Positions 53,416-64,000 of a DNA stretch of 64,000 nucleotides are shown in pieces. The notes below the pieces were generated by a model, which did not search any database, had not been told where the DNA came from, and was given only the letters and a program-made list of their open reading frames with translations. The DNA comes from Acanthosoma haemorrhoidale (taxonomy: Eukaryota; Arthropoda; Insecta; Hemiptera; Acanthosomatidae). The translations under genes were made by a program, and so were the position numbers. Position 1 is the stretch's first letter. Each line of letters starts with the position of its first letter. The stretch is taken from assembly GCA_930367205.1 (NCBI GenBank), contig OV884009.1, positions 124,070,639-124,134,638 of the forward strand. The letters run 5' to 3'.

Positions 53416-55162
53416 TTATAGCAGGTCACGAGGCCACTGCCGTTTCAGTCTCCAAGGAGGATTATAGGGATGAGTGGAGCAGTGCAATGACTGTGCTACA
53501 GGATTAGGGTGGTTGGAAAGGCTACCGTGGAATTTCATAAACTTGGAAGGGATGAGTTCTAGAATGGAGGGTATATTAAGGTCGTTATGAAGGGTTTTGT
53601 TGCTGACATAATAAGGGGCATTTACTATTGTTCTCAGGACTTTTGATTGAAAGGATTGGATACGCTTGATGTTCGACTTTTTTGCTGTCCTCCATAGCTC
53701 TATTCCGTATGTCCAGATTGGTTTAAGTATAACTTTGTAGATTAGTAGTTTATTTTCTATTGAGAGATGGGATGTCCTTTGAAGTAGTCTGTACAGTTGT
53801 CCAAAGCGTCTGTTTAGTTCTTGTCTTTTTAGTCTCATATGTGGGTTCTAGGTCAGTCGTTTGTCGAGATGGAAGCCTAAGTACCGTACTGTTTCGGTTA
53901 CAGGGAGAGGAATAGAATTAAAATAAACTAGTGGACAAGTCTTGCGACAAAGGGTGAAGGTAATGTGGGAGCATTTTGCTTCATTAACTTTGATCCGCCA
54001 TTGATTGCAACAATACTCGATCTCGTCAAGGTGTTTTTGAAGTTTATGGGATGCTATGTCGGGGTCTGGGTGGGATGACAAGACTGCAGTGTCATCTGCA
54101 AATGTGGCCAAGAAGGTATTAAGAGTAGAGGGGACATCAGCGGTGTATAGGTTATAGAGGATAGGGCCTAGGACACTGCCCTGTGGAACTCCTGCATAGT
54201 AGTAGTAGGGATAGTAGTTAGAGTATTCTAAACCACAGCGGACTTGGAAGAAGCGGTTTGAAAGGTAGGACTGTAGGATTAGGAAACGGGTCTGTGGTAA
54301 ATGTCTTTTGAGCTTGTAGAGCAGACCTGCGTGCCAAACCCTGTCAAAAGCTTGAGCTAAATCAAGAAAGGCAGCAGTGCAATACTGTTTGGTTTCAAGG
54401 GCTGAGGAGATGTGATCAACAACGCGAAGGCCTTGTTGAGCAGTGGAATGTCGTTGACGGAAACCAAACTGGTGTGTGGGAAAAAGGTTTTTGGATTCAA
54501 CAATTGGAAGTAGGCGTTTTAGTAGGAGTTTCTCAAATATTTTTGAGAGGATAGCGAGTAGGCTTATTGGACGGTAAGTTGAGGCGTCATTGGGTGGTTT
54601 ACCGGGTTTGGCGAATAGGACAATAATGGAATGTTTCCAGAGGAGAGGAAAGTGCGTCGTTCGGATAATGCAATTATATATATAGGTTAGGAAGATTATG
54701 GCTTTAGGAGGAAGTTGTTTGAGAATTTGAGGAGTTAGGAGATCATATCCAGGGGATTTTCTGTAAGGTAAGTTTTTCAGAAGGTATTTTACCTCAGAGG
54801 GATTAACGGCTTTTGGTGGAAGAGAGAGAGGAATAGGTGAAGTGAGGAAATCTTCCACAGTTGTGCTGTGAGTATGGCTTTGATGAGAAAGGTGAGGTAT
54901 GAAATTATGGATAAGATGCAGAGCAAATTCCTCCGACCTATCCCCATCCGAAGCCACCCAAGACCCATCATCACGACGGAGTGGATGTGAAACAGGTTGA
55001 TATTTTAGGATTTTTTTGGTTACATTCCACAAAGAGTTATCCCTGGTAGACAGAGAGGAGAGGTAGGAATTGAAAGAATCGGAACGGAAGGATGCCAATC
55101 GCCGCTTTTCCATTCGGCAGTACTGATTGTATGAGTGGCGATCAGCAGGATGCCGGGAATTT
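53416..55162 (-). pseudogene. LINE copy K2 ORF2: reverse transcriptase, 5'-truncated
   Basis: Non-LTR RT of the Jockey type on the minus strand. Two frames, 55113-53848 and 53838-53416, are one reading frame split by a TAG at 53848-53850 where K3 has tryptophan (RLTW). Motifs: LLKNLPYRKSPGYDLLTPQIL, STYRPISLLAILSKIFEKLL, HQFGFRQRHSTAQQGL, AAFLDLAQAFDRVWHAGL, GVPQGSVLGPILYNLYTAD, catalytic FADDTAVLSSHPD, then the C-terminal IQSFQSKVLRTIVNAPYYV. A short insertion (YYYYAG) differs from K3. The endonuclease and ORF1 are missing; the copy is cut at 55162. Confidence 0.87.
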
Positions 55163-55590
55163 GAGAAAAAAGGAGATCATATCCTAGGGATTTTCGGTAA
55201 GGTAAGTTTTTAGATGGTATTTGGCACCAGAGGGGTTAACGGCTTTTGATCAAAGTGAGAGAGGGATAGGTGATGTGAGGAAATCTTTAACAATTGTGAA
55301 TTGTGAGTGTGGTTTTGATGAATAAAGTGAGGTGTAAAAGTACGGGAAAGATGCAGAGAGATAATTATTCCGACCTTTCCCCACCCGAAGCCGCCCAGGA
55401 CCCATCCTCACGACGGAGTGAGTGTGAAACATGATGATATTTTAAGATTTTTTTAGTATATTCCACAGGCAATTATTCCCCGTAAACAGACAGGAGAGGT
55501 TAGAATTCAAGGGATCGGATCGGAAGGATGCTAAATGTCACGTTACCAATTTTCATCAATGATTGTACGAGATGCCGAGGTAAAGGATTT
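55163..55590 (-). pseudogene. Older, diverged fragment of the same LINE
   Basis: This stretch matches the 55113-54730 part of K2 (for example GGAGATCATATCC, GGCTTTTG, CACGACGGAGTG, GGATCGGAAGGATGC) but with many differences and gaps. It covers the region upstream of the RT core. It is joined directly to K2, so K2 was probably inserted into or recombined with it. Confidence 0.7.
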
Positions 55591-56214
55591 TTGTTGAGAA
55601 TTTGACCAATTTGTTGAAGGGGTGACAATGACTCCCAAGTCGAGATCTGGATCAGATTAGTGAAAGAATGCGCTGCATCGTATAGGTTTTGGGATGTGTC
55701 TTAAAATGTCGGTGTCATAAAGATACAGTTGAGGTATAAGTATTTACATTTTTTGTACAGTTCACTTTTATTTGCTTCTAGTTTATAAATTAAATGAAAA
55801 TAAAGAAACAAATAGTTGATGAATTATTATTTATTAACTAACTGCTTTATCAAAAGTTCATTTAATCTCCTCTTCTGTTTCTTATTATTGTTTCAGTATA
55901 CGAGCAGAATATATTCACTTAACTCATATTATTTGGAGTATGTTGATGGAAGAGTGTATTTATTATCTTTATAAATCTTCTCATTTCTGAATATAGAACA
56001 CATCCCCAGAGTGGATGTTTCACATCTCACTCTTCATTTTGTATCAGATTTTTGGATTCCTCGTCTTCCGTGGTTAGTACCTCCATCCACCAATTAACAA
56101 CTCTTTCGTTTTAAGTCGGATGGAGTGGTGAGTGTTAAATTTAATATGGATTTGCAGTTTACTAGTATTTCAATGTATTTGTATAAAGAATTACCTTTCC
56201 TTCACTACTCTGGT
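55591..56214. other. Spacer between two LINE copies in opposite orientation
   Basis: AT-rich, no motif recognised. Confidence 0.5.
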
Positions 56215-57850
56215 CCAGGGGTCGGCTTGGGAGGCATCGTCACCCCATCGTCACCCAAAAATCCACAATCATAATCGTTTACCTCAGCATCTCAAAGATC
56301 TAATCCAATCCAAACGCCGCTCCAGAACAGTGTGGCAAAGATCCCGGCATCCTGCTGATCACCGCACGTACAATCAGTACTGCCGATTGGTAAAGCGGCG
56401 ATTGGCATCCTTCCGTTCCGATTCTTTCAATTCCTACCTCTCCTCTCTGTCTACCAGGGATAACTCCTTGTGGAATGTAACCAAAAAAATACTAAAGTAT
56501 CAACCTGTTTCACACCCACTCCGTCGTGATGATGGGTCCTGGGCGGCTTCGGATGGAGATAGGTCGGAGGAATTTGCTCTGCATCTTACCCATACGTTCA
56601 CACCTCACCTTTCACATCAAAACCATACTCACAGCACAACTGTGGAAGATTTCCTCACTTCACCTATTCCTCTCTCCCTTCCACCAAAAGCCGTTAATCC
56701 CTCTGAGGTTAAATACCTTCTGAAAAACTTACCTCACCGAAAATCCCCTGGATATGATCTTCTTACTCCTCAAATTCTCAAACAACTTCCTCCTAAAGCC
56801 ATAATCTTTCTGACTTACATATATAATTGCATTATCCGAACGACGCACTTTCCTCTCCTCTGGAAACATTCCATTATAGTCCTATTCGCCAAACCCGGTA
56901 AACCACCCAATGACGCCTCATCTTACCGTCCAATAAGCCTACTCCCTATCCTCTCAAAAATATTTGAGAAACTTCTACTAAAACGTCTACTTCCAATTAT
57001 TGAATCCAAAAACCTTTTTCCCACACACCAGTTTGGTTTCCGCCAACGGCATTCCACTGCTCAACAAGGCCTTCGCGTTGTTGATCACATCTCCTTAGCC
57101 CTTGAAACCAAACAGTATTGCACTGCTGCCTTTCTTGATATAGCTCAAGTTTTTGACAGGGTTTGGCACGCAGGTTTACTCTACAAGCTCAAAAGATATT
57201 TACCACAGACCCTTTTCCTAATCCTACAGTCCTACCTTTCAAACCGCTTCTTCCAAGTCCGCTGTGGTTTAGAATATTCAAACTACTATCCTATAAATGC
57301 AGGAGCTCCACAGGGCAGTGTCCTGGGCCCCATCCTCTACACCGCTGATGTCCCCTCTACTTCCAATACCCTCTTGGCCACATTTGCAGATGACACTGCA
57401 GTCTTGTCATCTAACCCAGACCCCGACATAGCATCCCATAACCTTCAAAAACACCTTGACGAGATCGAGTATTGGTGCAACCAATGGTGGATCAAAGTTA
57501 ATGAAGCAAAATGTTCCCACATTACCTTCACCCTTTGTCGCAAGTCTTGTCCACTAGTTTATTTTAATTCTATTCCTCTCCCTGAATCCGAGACAGTACG
57601 GTACTTAGGCTTCCATCTCGATAAACGACTGACCTGGAACCCACATACGAGACTAAAAAGACAAGAACTAAACAGACGCTTTGGACAACTATACAGACTA
57701 CTTCAAAGGACATCCCATCTGTCAATAGAAAATAAACTACTAATCTACAAAGTTATACTTAAACCAATCTGGACATACGGAATAGAGCTATGGGGGACAG
57801 CAAAAAAGTCGAACATCAAGCGTATCCAATCCTTTCAATCAAAGTCCTGA
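56215..57850 (+). pseudogene. LINE copy K3 ORF2: reverse transcriptase, 5'-truncated
   Basis: Plus-strand Jockey-type RT open from about 56215 to 57850; bases 56132-56214 in the same frame are unrelated flank. Motifs as in K2: LLKNLPHRKSPGYDLLTPQ, YRPISLLPILSKIFEKLL, AAFLDIAQVFDRVWHAGL, GAPQGSVLGPIL, catalytic FADDTAVLSSNPD, YLGFHLDKRLTWNPHTRL. One A is missing in a short A run near 57842 (CAATCAAAGTCC; K2 has CAATCAAAAGTCC), which ends the frame early. RT residues are intact, but the N-terminal endonuclease is absent. Confidence 0.88.
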
Positions 57851-58068
57851 GAACAATAGTAAATGCCCCTTATTATGTCAGCAACAAAACCCTTCATAAC
57901 GACCTTAATATACCCTACATTCTAGAACTCATCCATTCCAAGTTTATGAAATTCCACAGTAGCCTTTCCAACCACCCTAATCCTGTAGCACAGTCATTGC
58001 ACTGCGTCACTCATCCCTATAATCCTCCTCGGAGACTGAAACGGCAGTGGCCTCGTGACCTGCTATGA
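57851..58068 (+). pseudogene. LINE copy K3 ORF2 C-terminus after frameshift
   Basis: In the next frame: VLRTIVNAPYYVSNKTLHN, DLNIPYILELIHSKFMKF, and the end KRQWPRDLL at 58066-58068, the same stop as in K2. Confidence 0.85.
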
Positions 58069-58235
58069 TCAAGTGACAGTGGGAGTCCTGGCAATGGCCA
58101 GTTTCTCCAATCATGTCCTGAATGAATGAGCGAGTGAATGATGAAATGTAAATATGGTATGAATGATAGTACATCTTAATTACTTATTGCCTAGCAAGGC
58201 AGATTGTAATTTTAGCACAATAAAGGAATTATATA
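58069..58235 (+). other. LINE copy K3 3' untranslated region and TA tail
   Basis: Shares TGGGAGTCCTGGCAATGG and AGCACAATAAAGGAAT with K2, then TTATATATA and an A run. About 150 bases present in K2 are missing after TCATGTCCTGA. Confidence 0.75.
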
Positions 58236-59690
58236 TAAAAAAGAATTACCTAAACTTGTCCTGAGTACAGTAATGCTGAGTTCCGAACAATGTGCTGGAG
58301 GATTTTGTATTCTAAGTCTGTGATTTCAATGTGCGTACAAAACTTGCGGTTGCTAAAATATAGCTCCTAGGTCTGTTATACGTTTTACTATATCTAGCAT
58401 TTCCTTGTTAAAATTCTGGGTTTTTTTCTATGGTCATGACTAATTTCGTACTAAATAACACAAAAGAAAAAATTTTCTTTGGAAACCAAAACATAAACCT
58501 AAAAATTAGTGGATCAATGAAAATAACTTTCGTTTGATTTATCTCTATTATATATTTGATGCCAAACTATTTGGATTTTCAGGACCTTGTATGCTGGGAT
58601 TTCAAATTTAGGGACCAACTCTTAAACCATATGCGGTACTAGGAATAAATTCTGGGATGGGTGGCCCCCAGCTTCTTACGTTATTATGACTCACACAAAA
58701 CTCTTTTAACTTTATAATTTCAAACATAGAATTTAATAATTAATCCATGTAATAAATTATATATTACAACCCTCAGGTCATACGACTTACTGCTGGCCAA
58801 TGGGATATTAATGGACCAATGGAACTCCTACGTTAAGCGGTATCTAGAGAATAGGTTCTTCTCTCCTATCTCTGCATTCTTCCTCCCCCCCCCCCTCGCC
58901 ACACACTAGATATCTGGTTTTACATCCACATTATCGGCTCCTTGGTAAATCGTATTTTCTTTTCCCAGATTCTAGTTATGTTTCTGTCCTCTCATAACCT
59001 TATCCAAATATCTCATAATATCCATACACCATCTTTTCTTCCTGAAACCTTACCTTTTCTTGGAATCTAGACGCCCTAACCCGAAAAACCACCCAACAAG
59101 ATCTTGAGACCCTTGATTGGAATGAAACTTACGGCTTCTTGGTATCCTAGATGCTAGGATATTAAGAAATTTCAGAAAATATGTGAGGCCGCTTAAAGAC
59201 GGATAACGGACAAGTCTTGCAGATTACTCAATACTGAATCAAGCATTCAGAGTTATTCACAACTTGACACAGGCCACCACCCGGAATGCGAAATTCAACT
59301 ATTCGCTTGGGATTCCAAATCAATATAGCGAAAGCCCTTTGGAACGTTCCATCTATAACTCCTCTGCTGAAGTCTTTGATGGTATTCCCAGTTTTACCTG
59401 ATAAATAAAATTCACATTTTGTATCTGCCTCCTCAAATACTTCACCACCCACCCTTTCTTAACTGCAGCAATTTATAATTATCATACATCTCTCCAACTG
59501 ACGTTATATTCTCTGTAATGAGATCAATCAGTAATGCTACTTTCCCTGGTCGTATTCCTGTTAAATTAATAAAGTTATGTCTCCTAGAAATCCTAGCGTT
59601 ATTCTTTATGCATACAATTTTCCCTCCATATAGGAATGGATTGAAATTATTCAGAATTAAAAATTGAAGCGTTGGCACTCACTAAATTAC
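58236..59690. other. Stretch without recognised genes
   Basis: AT-rich. Two short minus-strand frames at 59228-59452 and 59442-59678 lie next to the integrase relic of element L and may belong to it or to an overlapping insertion; no motif was recognised in them. Confidence 0.4.
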
Positions 59691-60301
59691 ACGACATCCC
59701 GTCCCTGCTAAATAAGTTGTTGGTGCAGATTGTTGGATCGTCACTTGCAGCCATTTAGATTAGGCATCTACTACTAAGTGCCTACCCTGGAAGGGACCTG
59801 CATAATAACCTCAGATGTGAGTCTCCCAGGGGTGTGATGGAGCTTTTATTTGATTTCTGCGCACACCTGCACGCACTTGTCAGGCTTACCAGATCTTTAT
59901 TTATGTTCATCCAATAGCAGTATCTACCCGCAAGGGACTTCATACGTACTATTCACTGATGAGTCGTATAGTGTTTGTCTAAGATGTATTGTTTGTTGTA
60001 GTGCTTTTGGAATAACAATGGGTTCTCCTCGAAATATGACTCCCTCGTGTAAACTATATTCAGTTTACTTATATGTACCATCAAGCAGCGTTTTTTTAAT
60101 TGGAGATAATTATTGGGCGTTACATGTATTCTTGATAATAGTTGATTGTGTTACGGTCTCTGATGTTACGTTTGACATAATTAGATTAATGACCTCATAG
60201 TCATCGTCAGTAAACTTTTCCGTTGTGATTAGTGGAGAGCGTGGTAGTCTGCATTTGAATGTTCGAAATTCGATGATGTAGTCGAGTCCTGAAAGGAACA
60301 T
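59690..60301 (-). pseudogene. pol: Element L RNase H end and integrase relic
   Basis: 60301-60110: LSGLDYIIEFRTFK, the end of RNase H. Downstream on the minus strand come GVIFRGEPIVIP, the start of the integrase zinc domain, and KLHHTPG / VPSRVGT-like traces of the LH-W-GPFQG region near 59790-59850. Stops in every frame. Confidence 0.55.
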
Positions 60302-61510
60302 GGAATATCATCTGAGTAGCCTAGATGCCGTGTCAACTGGAAGATTCGAGTGAGGGGTAAATATGTACCATTCATTAGGCTAATTATCTGTTACTAACGG
60401 GAATCTACGGACGAAAATGTAGGGATAGCATTTGTGTTATGCCCAGTAAATGGCCGTTGCCTCCTTGTCTAACTGTGAGTAATTTCTTTCCGCGAAACTG
60501 AGAGAACGTGAAACAAAACATATTGGCCGGTCCGCTGCATCAATTATGTGGTAAAGAATGGCTGATAATTCTACTAAGCTAGCGTCTGTCTAAAGCACTA
60601 AAGGGAGTGATGAATCTTATCTTACTAAAACTTTTTTAGGGGTTAAAGCTTCTTTTATATTCTTGAATTCACATTCGAATGTTCACTCAATTTTGTTTAT
60701 TTCTGTTGAGAATTTGATATAATGGCTGCAGATTTGATGCAATGTTAGTTATAAACTTGGAGTAATACGATGTACATCCTATCAGTGTGTGGACGTCTTT
60801 TGTTTTCTTTGGTTTGGCAGTTTCCAAGATGACTTTGGCCTTGTCTGGGCACGTCTTTAATCCTACATCGTTGACAACATGGCTCAGATAGTATATTTCG
60901 CTCTCAAAAATGTACTCTTTCGTTTGTTTATGTGCAAATCAAAGCTCTGAAGTCAAGACAAACATTAGTTCAGACGCGAGTAGCATTCTTCTATAATGCT
61001 ACCTCAGATTATTACGTCGTCAAAGTAGGAAGCCGTACCTTCTAACCCTTGAAGTACTAGATCAACAAATTTACTAAATTAACTAGGGGATGTTTAATCC
61101 CAAAAGATAGGCGTTTCATTAAGTGTATGGCCCTTCGCGTTGGTTTGTACCCTTTGTACCTTATGACTTTCTATATTCATTCGAACATGAAAGTAGACTT
61201 CATGCATGTCCAGAACACAAAAGAGTTTAGCTTTTCGTTTATTGTTTAGAACGTCTTCAATCACTAGGATAGTGTATCTTGCATTTTCAAGTTGCGGGTT
61301 CACGGTAGCCTTATAGTTTATGCAGAGCCTCACGCTGCCATCAGGTTTTGGGGCCACGACTAGGAGACAACCCCACTGAGAGTATTCTACTTTTTCCACT
61401 AATCCCTCTTCCTCAAGGTCCTCCAACTCCTTGTTGACTTTGAATAGTAAGGTATACGGGACTGGTTGATGTTTTAGGAAAGCTGGTTTCATGTTCTCCC
61501 TCACTGTCAA
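60302..61510 (-). pseudogene. pol: Element L reverse transcriptase relic, Mag-like
   Basis: 61510-61094: FLKHQPVPYTLLFKVNKELE, EEEGLVEKVEYSQWG, VVAPKPDGSVRLCINYKATV, the RT entry typical of the Mag group of Ty3/Gypsy. Further on, SYFDDVII near 61016-61045 is the decayed catalytic box. The rest to 60302 shows scattered thumb and RNase H traces. No LTRs located. Confidence 0.72.
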
Positions 61511-61836
61511 AGAACACTTATATTTTGTTGGAACGATACCGATTTTGCTTTCGAAAATTTTTCCAACTTTCTTCGAATAATTTGTTTAACCTTGTTGATC
61601 TTTTCTTTTTCGTGTATTGTACTATTGATATTGTTCACTTGATCATCTTCATTATCAATTTGAATTTTTAGGCTGCGAATCCCCACTCGCCCCAATAACG
61701 GAGTTGATCTGGACGAAACTATGTATAGGTCTTGAATGGATTTATTGGTTTTTTGTTCAACTGGAACCTTAGCTATTCCCCGGGGGTAAACATATTCCCC
61801 TGTAGCTGTTCTAAATTGTCTGTCGGTCCAGAACAA
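61507..61836 (-). pseudogene. pol: Element L protease C-terminal part and linker
   Basis: 109 codons. RTATGEYVYPRGIAKVPVEQ and LYIVSSRSTPLLGRVGIRSL match the end of Gypsy retropepsins (the LLGRxWL landmark), followed by a lysine-rich linker into RT. Confidence 0.65.
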
Positions 61837-62079
61837 ATTGAAATTAGGTTACAAGATTTCGAAATGCCGCTCACTCATTAAGCTTACTGAACTTTCAGTA
61901 TGTATTTCAAATGTTTGTGACTTATTGTGTACTTTAACAGTTACGACAAATTCCTTATCGCTTGTTTTAGTCAAGGTGTTATTTGTAAAAAATATTTTGT
62001 CGACTAAATAAGTTGGTCTTATTCAATGCCAGGCTCACTACGATTCGTATTGACATGATTCACTGGGCCATGTTTGGCG

Positions 62080-62290
62080 TCCGATCGTGTAGCTCTACAC
62101 ACGTGCCTTACCAATTGCAGGATGCCCAGTGCAGTCTATGTTTTTCACTTCTACATTCTATAGATTTGTGGTTATCCCGTCCACAGAACATGCACAATCC
62201 ATCGATTTCTAGCTGTCTGTACTTAATCCGTCTGGAAGTACCTGAATTATCTTTATACAGCACTGGTTCATAACGTTTGCTAGGAACCAG
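62080..62290 (-). pseudogene. gag: Element L Gag zinc knuckle relic
   Basis: Sense reading near 62195-62110 gives CMFCGRDNHKSIEC, a C-X2-C-X4-H-X4-C knuckle, followed by LHWASCNW. It sits upstream of the protease in the expected order. The rest of Gag is not readable. Confidence 0.6.
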
Positions 62291-63046
62291 TTTATTTATT
62301 GTCTCAATCTCGTTAAAGCTTTGTTTCCTTGAAAGGTTACATTTAGTGCTAGGGCCAGCTCACAGGCTATTGATATTTTGGAAAATTCAAAATCCAGGAA
62401 GTCTCAATATTCAAACCTGTCTGGGGTGGTAATTGATTGTACGCCAGTATTTTCTGCGTCTGCTTGGCTAAAGAGCTGGCCGTGTAGTGTGGATACATAA
62501 CTAATGGAGATTGACAGTATAAAATGACAGTGACAATATTGATCACATTATTAGAGTATCGGAATACTGCCTCAAGCCTTACATCCTATTTTCATCTATT
62601 GTCTTGACCAAATGCACTCACCTTCATCAAGAATGACAAGACCACATGTTGAGAACGCGGAGCAAAGTTAGCTATTTGACCTTGAAATCCTCGATTCTCC
62701 AAAATTTTCGCCGGATTCAATATGTTTGCTAGTTTGAAGACGTCCAGCAGCAGCCCCGACAAAATGCGAATTATGGAAATAAAAGACAGAAAAGGAACAA
62801 GGAAAATATGGTCACAAACGAAAGTAATGAATAAGGAAGAAATCGCCGAAGACGAGCTGAAATAAAAACCGATCATTCATAAAAATTACGAACTCACCAT
62901 CACAGTTGAAAAATAAGTTACCTTTCTTGCCATCAAAATATTGGCCAGACTTCCAGTTGATATTACCACCTATATGCCAGAAAGAAATTTTTACACTAAA
63001 TCAATTTTAAATATAAATGGAGAAACTGAATAAAAACAAATATTAA
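62291..63046. other. Stretch without recognised genes
   Basis: No motif found. The minus-strand frame 62592-62876 (94 codons, hydrophobic start) has no visible homology and is probably chance. Confidence 0.4.
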
Positions 63047-63659
63047 AGTTAAAAAAAATAAATCTTTATTCACTAAACTTAATAATAATTCATTAATAAT
63101 AAAATAAAACAAATGATAATCGTTTGTTAGTCACAAATGAGAGAGAGAGAAAATCGTTGATCGGTACCTTACGCGTCGGGTTGAGTTCACCATAGCCAGT
63201 TGAGACTTAAATATCCGTAGGTTAGGAATTAGAGATGAAGCACGTCGTCTTGTTGATCTTCATTTATGGCACAACTTGAGCGCAACGAGCATTGGGCGCT
63301 AAGTGAGAAAATTAAAGAATGTTCATCTCGAGTGTCAACAGACATGAGCGGGACACAAGTCGAGAATCGGGAGAACTTCAACTTCGACAGTTAAATAATC
63401 TTGTTCGAGGATAGTATTTTAAAAAACTTTAGTATGAATGACAATCAAAACAGTGGTATACATACAAATATTAATGAATTACAGCATTAGGACATTCCTT
63501 GCCTAAGGCAAAAGGAGAAGTGTTGGGTTTTGGATGTGGGTTGCTGGATGCAGGTAGTTTAGGGCTAGGCGGGTTGTAAAAGAGGGACAAATACAAAGGA
63601 AGGGTAGATCTTCCTCAACTGAACTACACATTTTAGCTAAAAACAAATATTACATAACT
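63047..63659 (-). repeat. Candidate 3' LTR of an env-bearing LTR element
   Basis: In sense it would start AGTTATGTAATA directly after the purine run AAAAAAGGGAAG and end TTTTTTTTAACT at 63047, with AATAAA about 15-20 bases before the end. AGTTA...TAACT ends match class 1 and insect Gypsy (errantivirus-like) LTRs. The partner LTR would be outside the window, so this is a prediction. Confidence 0.4.
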
Positions 63660-64000
63660 CTTCCCTTTTTTAGGCCCTGAACTCCTGGGCAGGATAATAG
63701 GATTTATGGATGTTGGTGGAGGAGCTTGGTTAACAACTCTGGGGATATCTATTGGGATAGTTTTTGAACAACAGCCTTTACAATATTTGTGACATATAAA
63801 AAATAAGATTTTCACAATGATTACAATAATAATGATAATATAGAATACATATAATTATTTTCATTGGTTATTAAAGATATTAATTCTACTTGAGTTACAT
63901 TAGGATCTATTAATTCGGAATTATTATACATTGTTATTTTATAAGGTTGTTGGTACATTGTTTTATATTCAGAGTCTACAATATGCATGGGTTTCTTAGA
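63633..64000 (-). pseudogene. env: Env-like C-terminus: ectodomain end, membrane segment, cytoplasmic tail
   Basis: A minus-strand frame is open from the window edge to a stop at 63821-63823. It holds two potential N-glycosylation sites (NNS, NVT) and a hydrophobic end. A one-base shift in an AT-rich run leads into a frame that continues with a long isoleucine/valine membrane segment, then a cysteine-rich stretch (CHKYCKGCCSK), a proline-rich tail and a stop at 63633-63635, just inside the candidate LTR. This layout is that of the end of retroviral or errantivirus-type Env. It is broken here; the rest lies outside the window. Confidence 0.5.

Noticed and set aside
62592..62876. Minus-strand 94-codon frame as a small membrane protein gene
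   Set aside because: Only a hydrophobic start; no homology, no promoter or splice context, and no support beyond the open frame.
1..64000. CRISPR array, prokaryotic operon, rRNA or intact tRNA gene
   Set aside because: No regularly spaced short repeats, no ribosome-binding-site gene chains, no rRNA-like or cloverleaf sequence seen. All coding signals are eukaryotic retroelements.

Overview
This window looks like animal nuclear DNA, most likely from an arthropod (a crustacean such as a copepod would fit, but the sequence does not prove it). No intact host gene, rRNA, CRISPR array or prokaryotic operon is visible. Almost everything recognisable is a retrotransposon: about a dozen Ty3/Gypsy LTR elements and relics, three copies of a Jockey-like LINE, and, at the right edge, the tail of an env-bearing LTR element. 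Most copies carry frameshifts or nonsense codons.

Layout. A (1-1040, minus, gag and 5' LTR). B (1063-6007, minus, full length but decayed). C1/C2 (6018-15065, minus, two bodies sharing a middle LTR, so LTR-body-LTR-body-LTR). D (15079-15764, plus, 3' end only). 15766-17823 unrecognised. E (17838-22222, minus, RT core deleted). F (22248-27345, minus). G (27356-29668, plus, internally deleted). H (29685-34992, plus, near full length) followed by a stub of a second unit H' (34993-35191). I (35216-40551, plus). J (40584-44175, minus, deleted). K1, a LINE 3' end (44178-45440, minus). 45441-46130 GC-rich, unidentified. 46131-48850 AT-rich. M, an old Gypsy relic (48860-51190, plus). K2 LINE (53093-55162, minus) joined to an older LINE piece (55163-55590), and K3 LINE (56215-58235, plus), in opposite orientation. 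L, a Mag-like Gypsy relic (about 59690-62290, minus). 63047-64000, candidate LTR and env tail (minus).

Two LTR classes are present. Class 1 (A, D, E, F, G, H, I, J) has AGTTAA...TTAACT LTRs of about 180-190 bp, a primer-binding site matching the 3' end of tRNA-Phe, two zinc knuckles in Gag, and gag and pol in one frame separated by a UGA. Class 2 (B, C) has LTRs of 344-402 bp starting TGTAA, no tRNA-like primer site, and immediately after the 5' LTR an 11-12 nt sequence that is the exact complement of a site inside the LTR. That is the arrangement of self-primed reverse transcription (Tf1 type). C has gag and pol in one frame separated by a UAG.

The most striking feature is the architecture. 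Nearly every LTR-element boundary lies on a (TA)n tract, and neighbouring elements often share a single tract, so different families appear to have inserted repeatedly into the same TA microsatellite. A second pattern is a hairpin just upstream of the polypurine tract in class 1, whose two arms change together between families.
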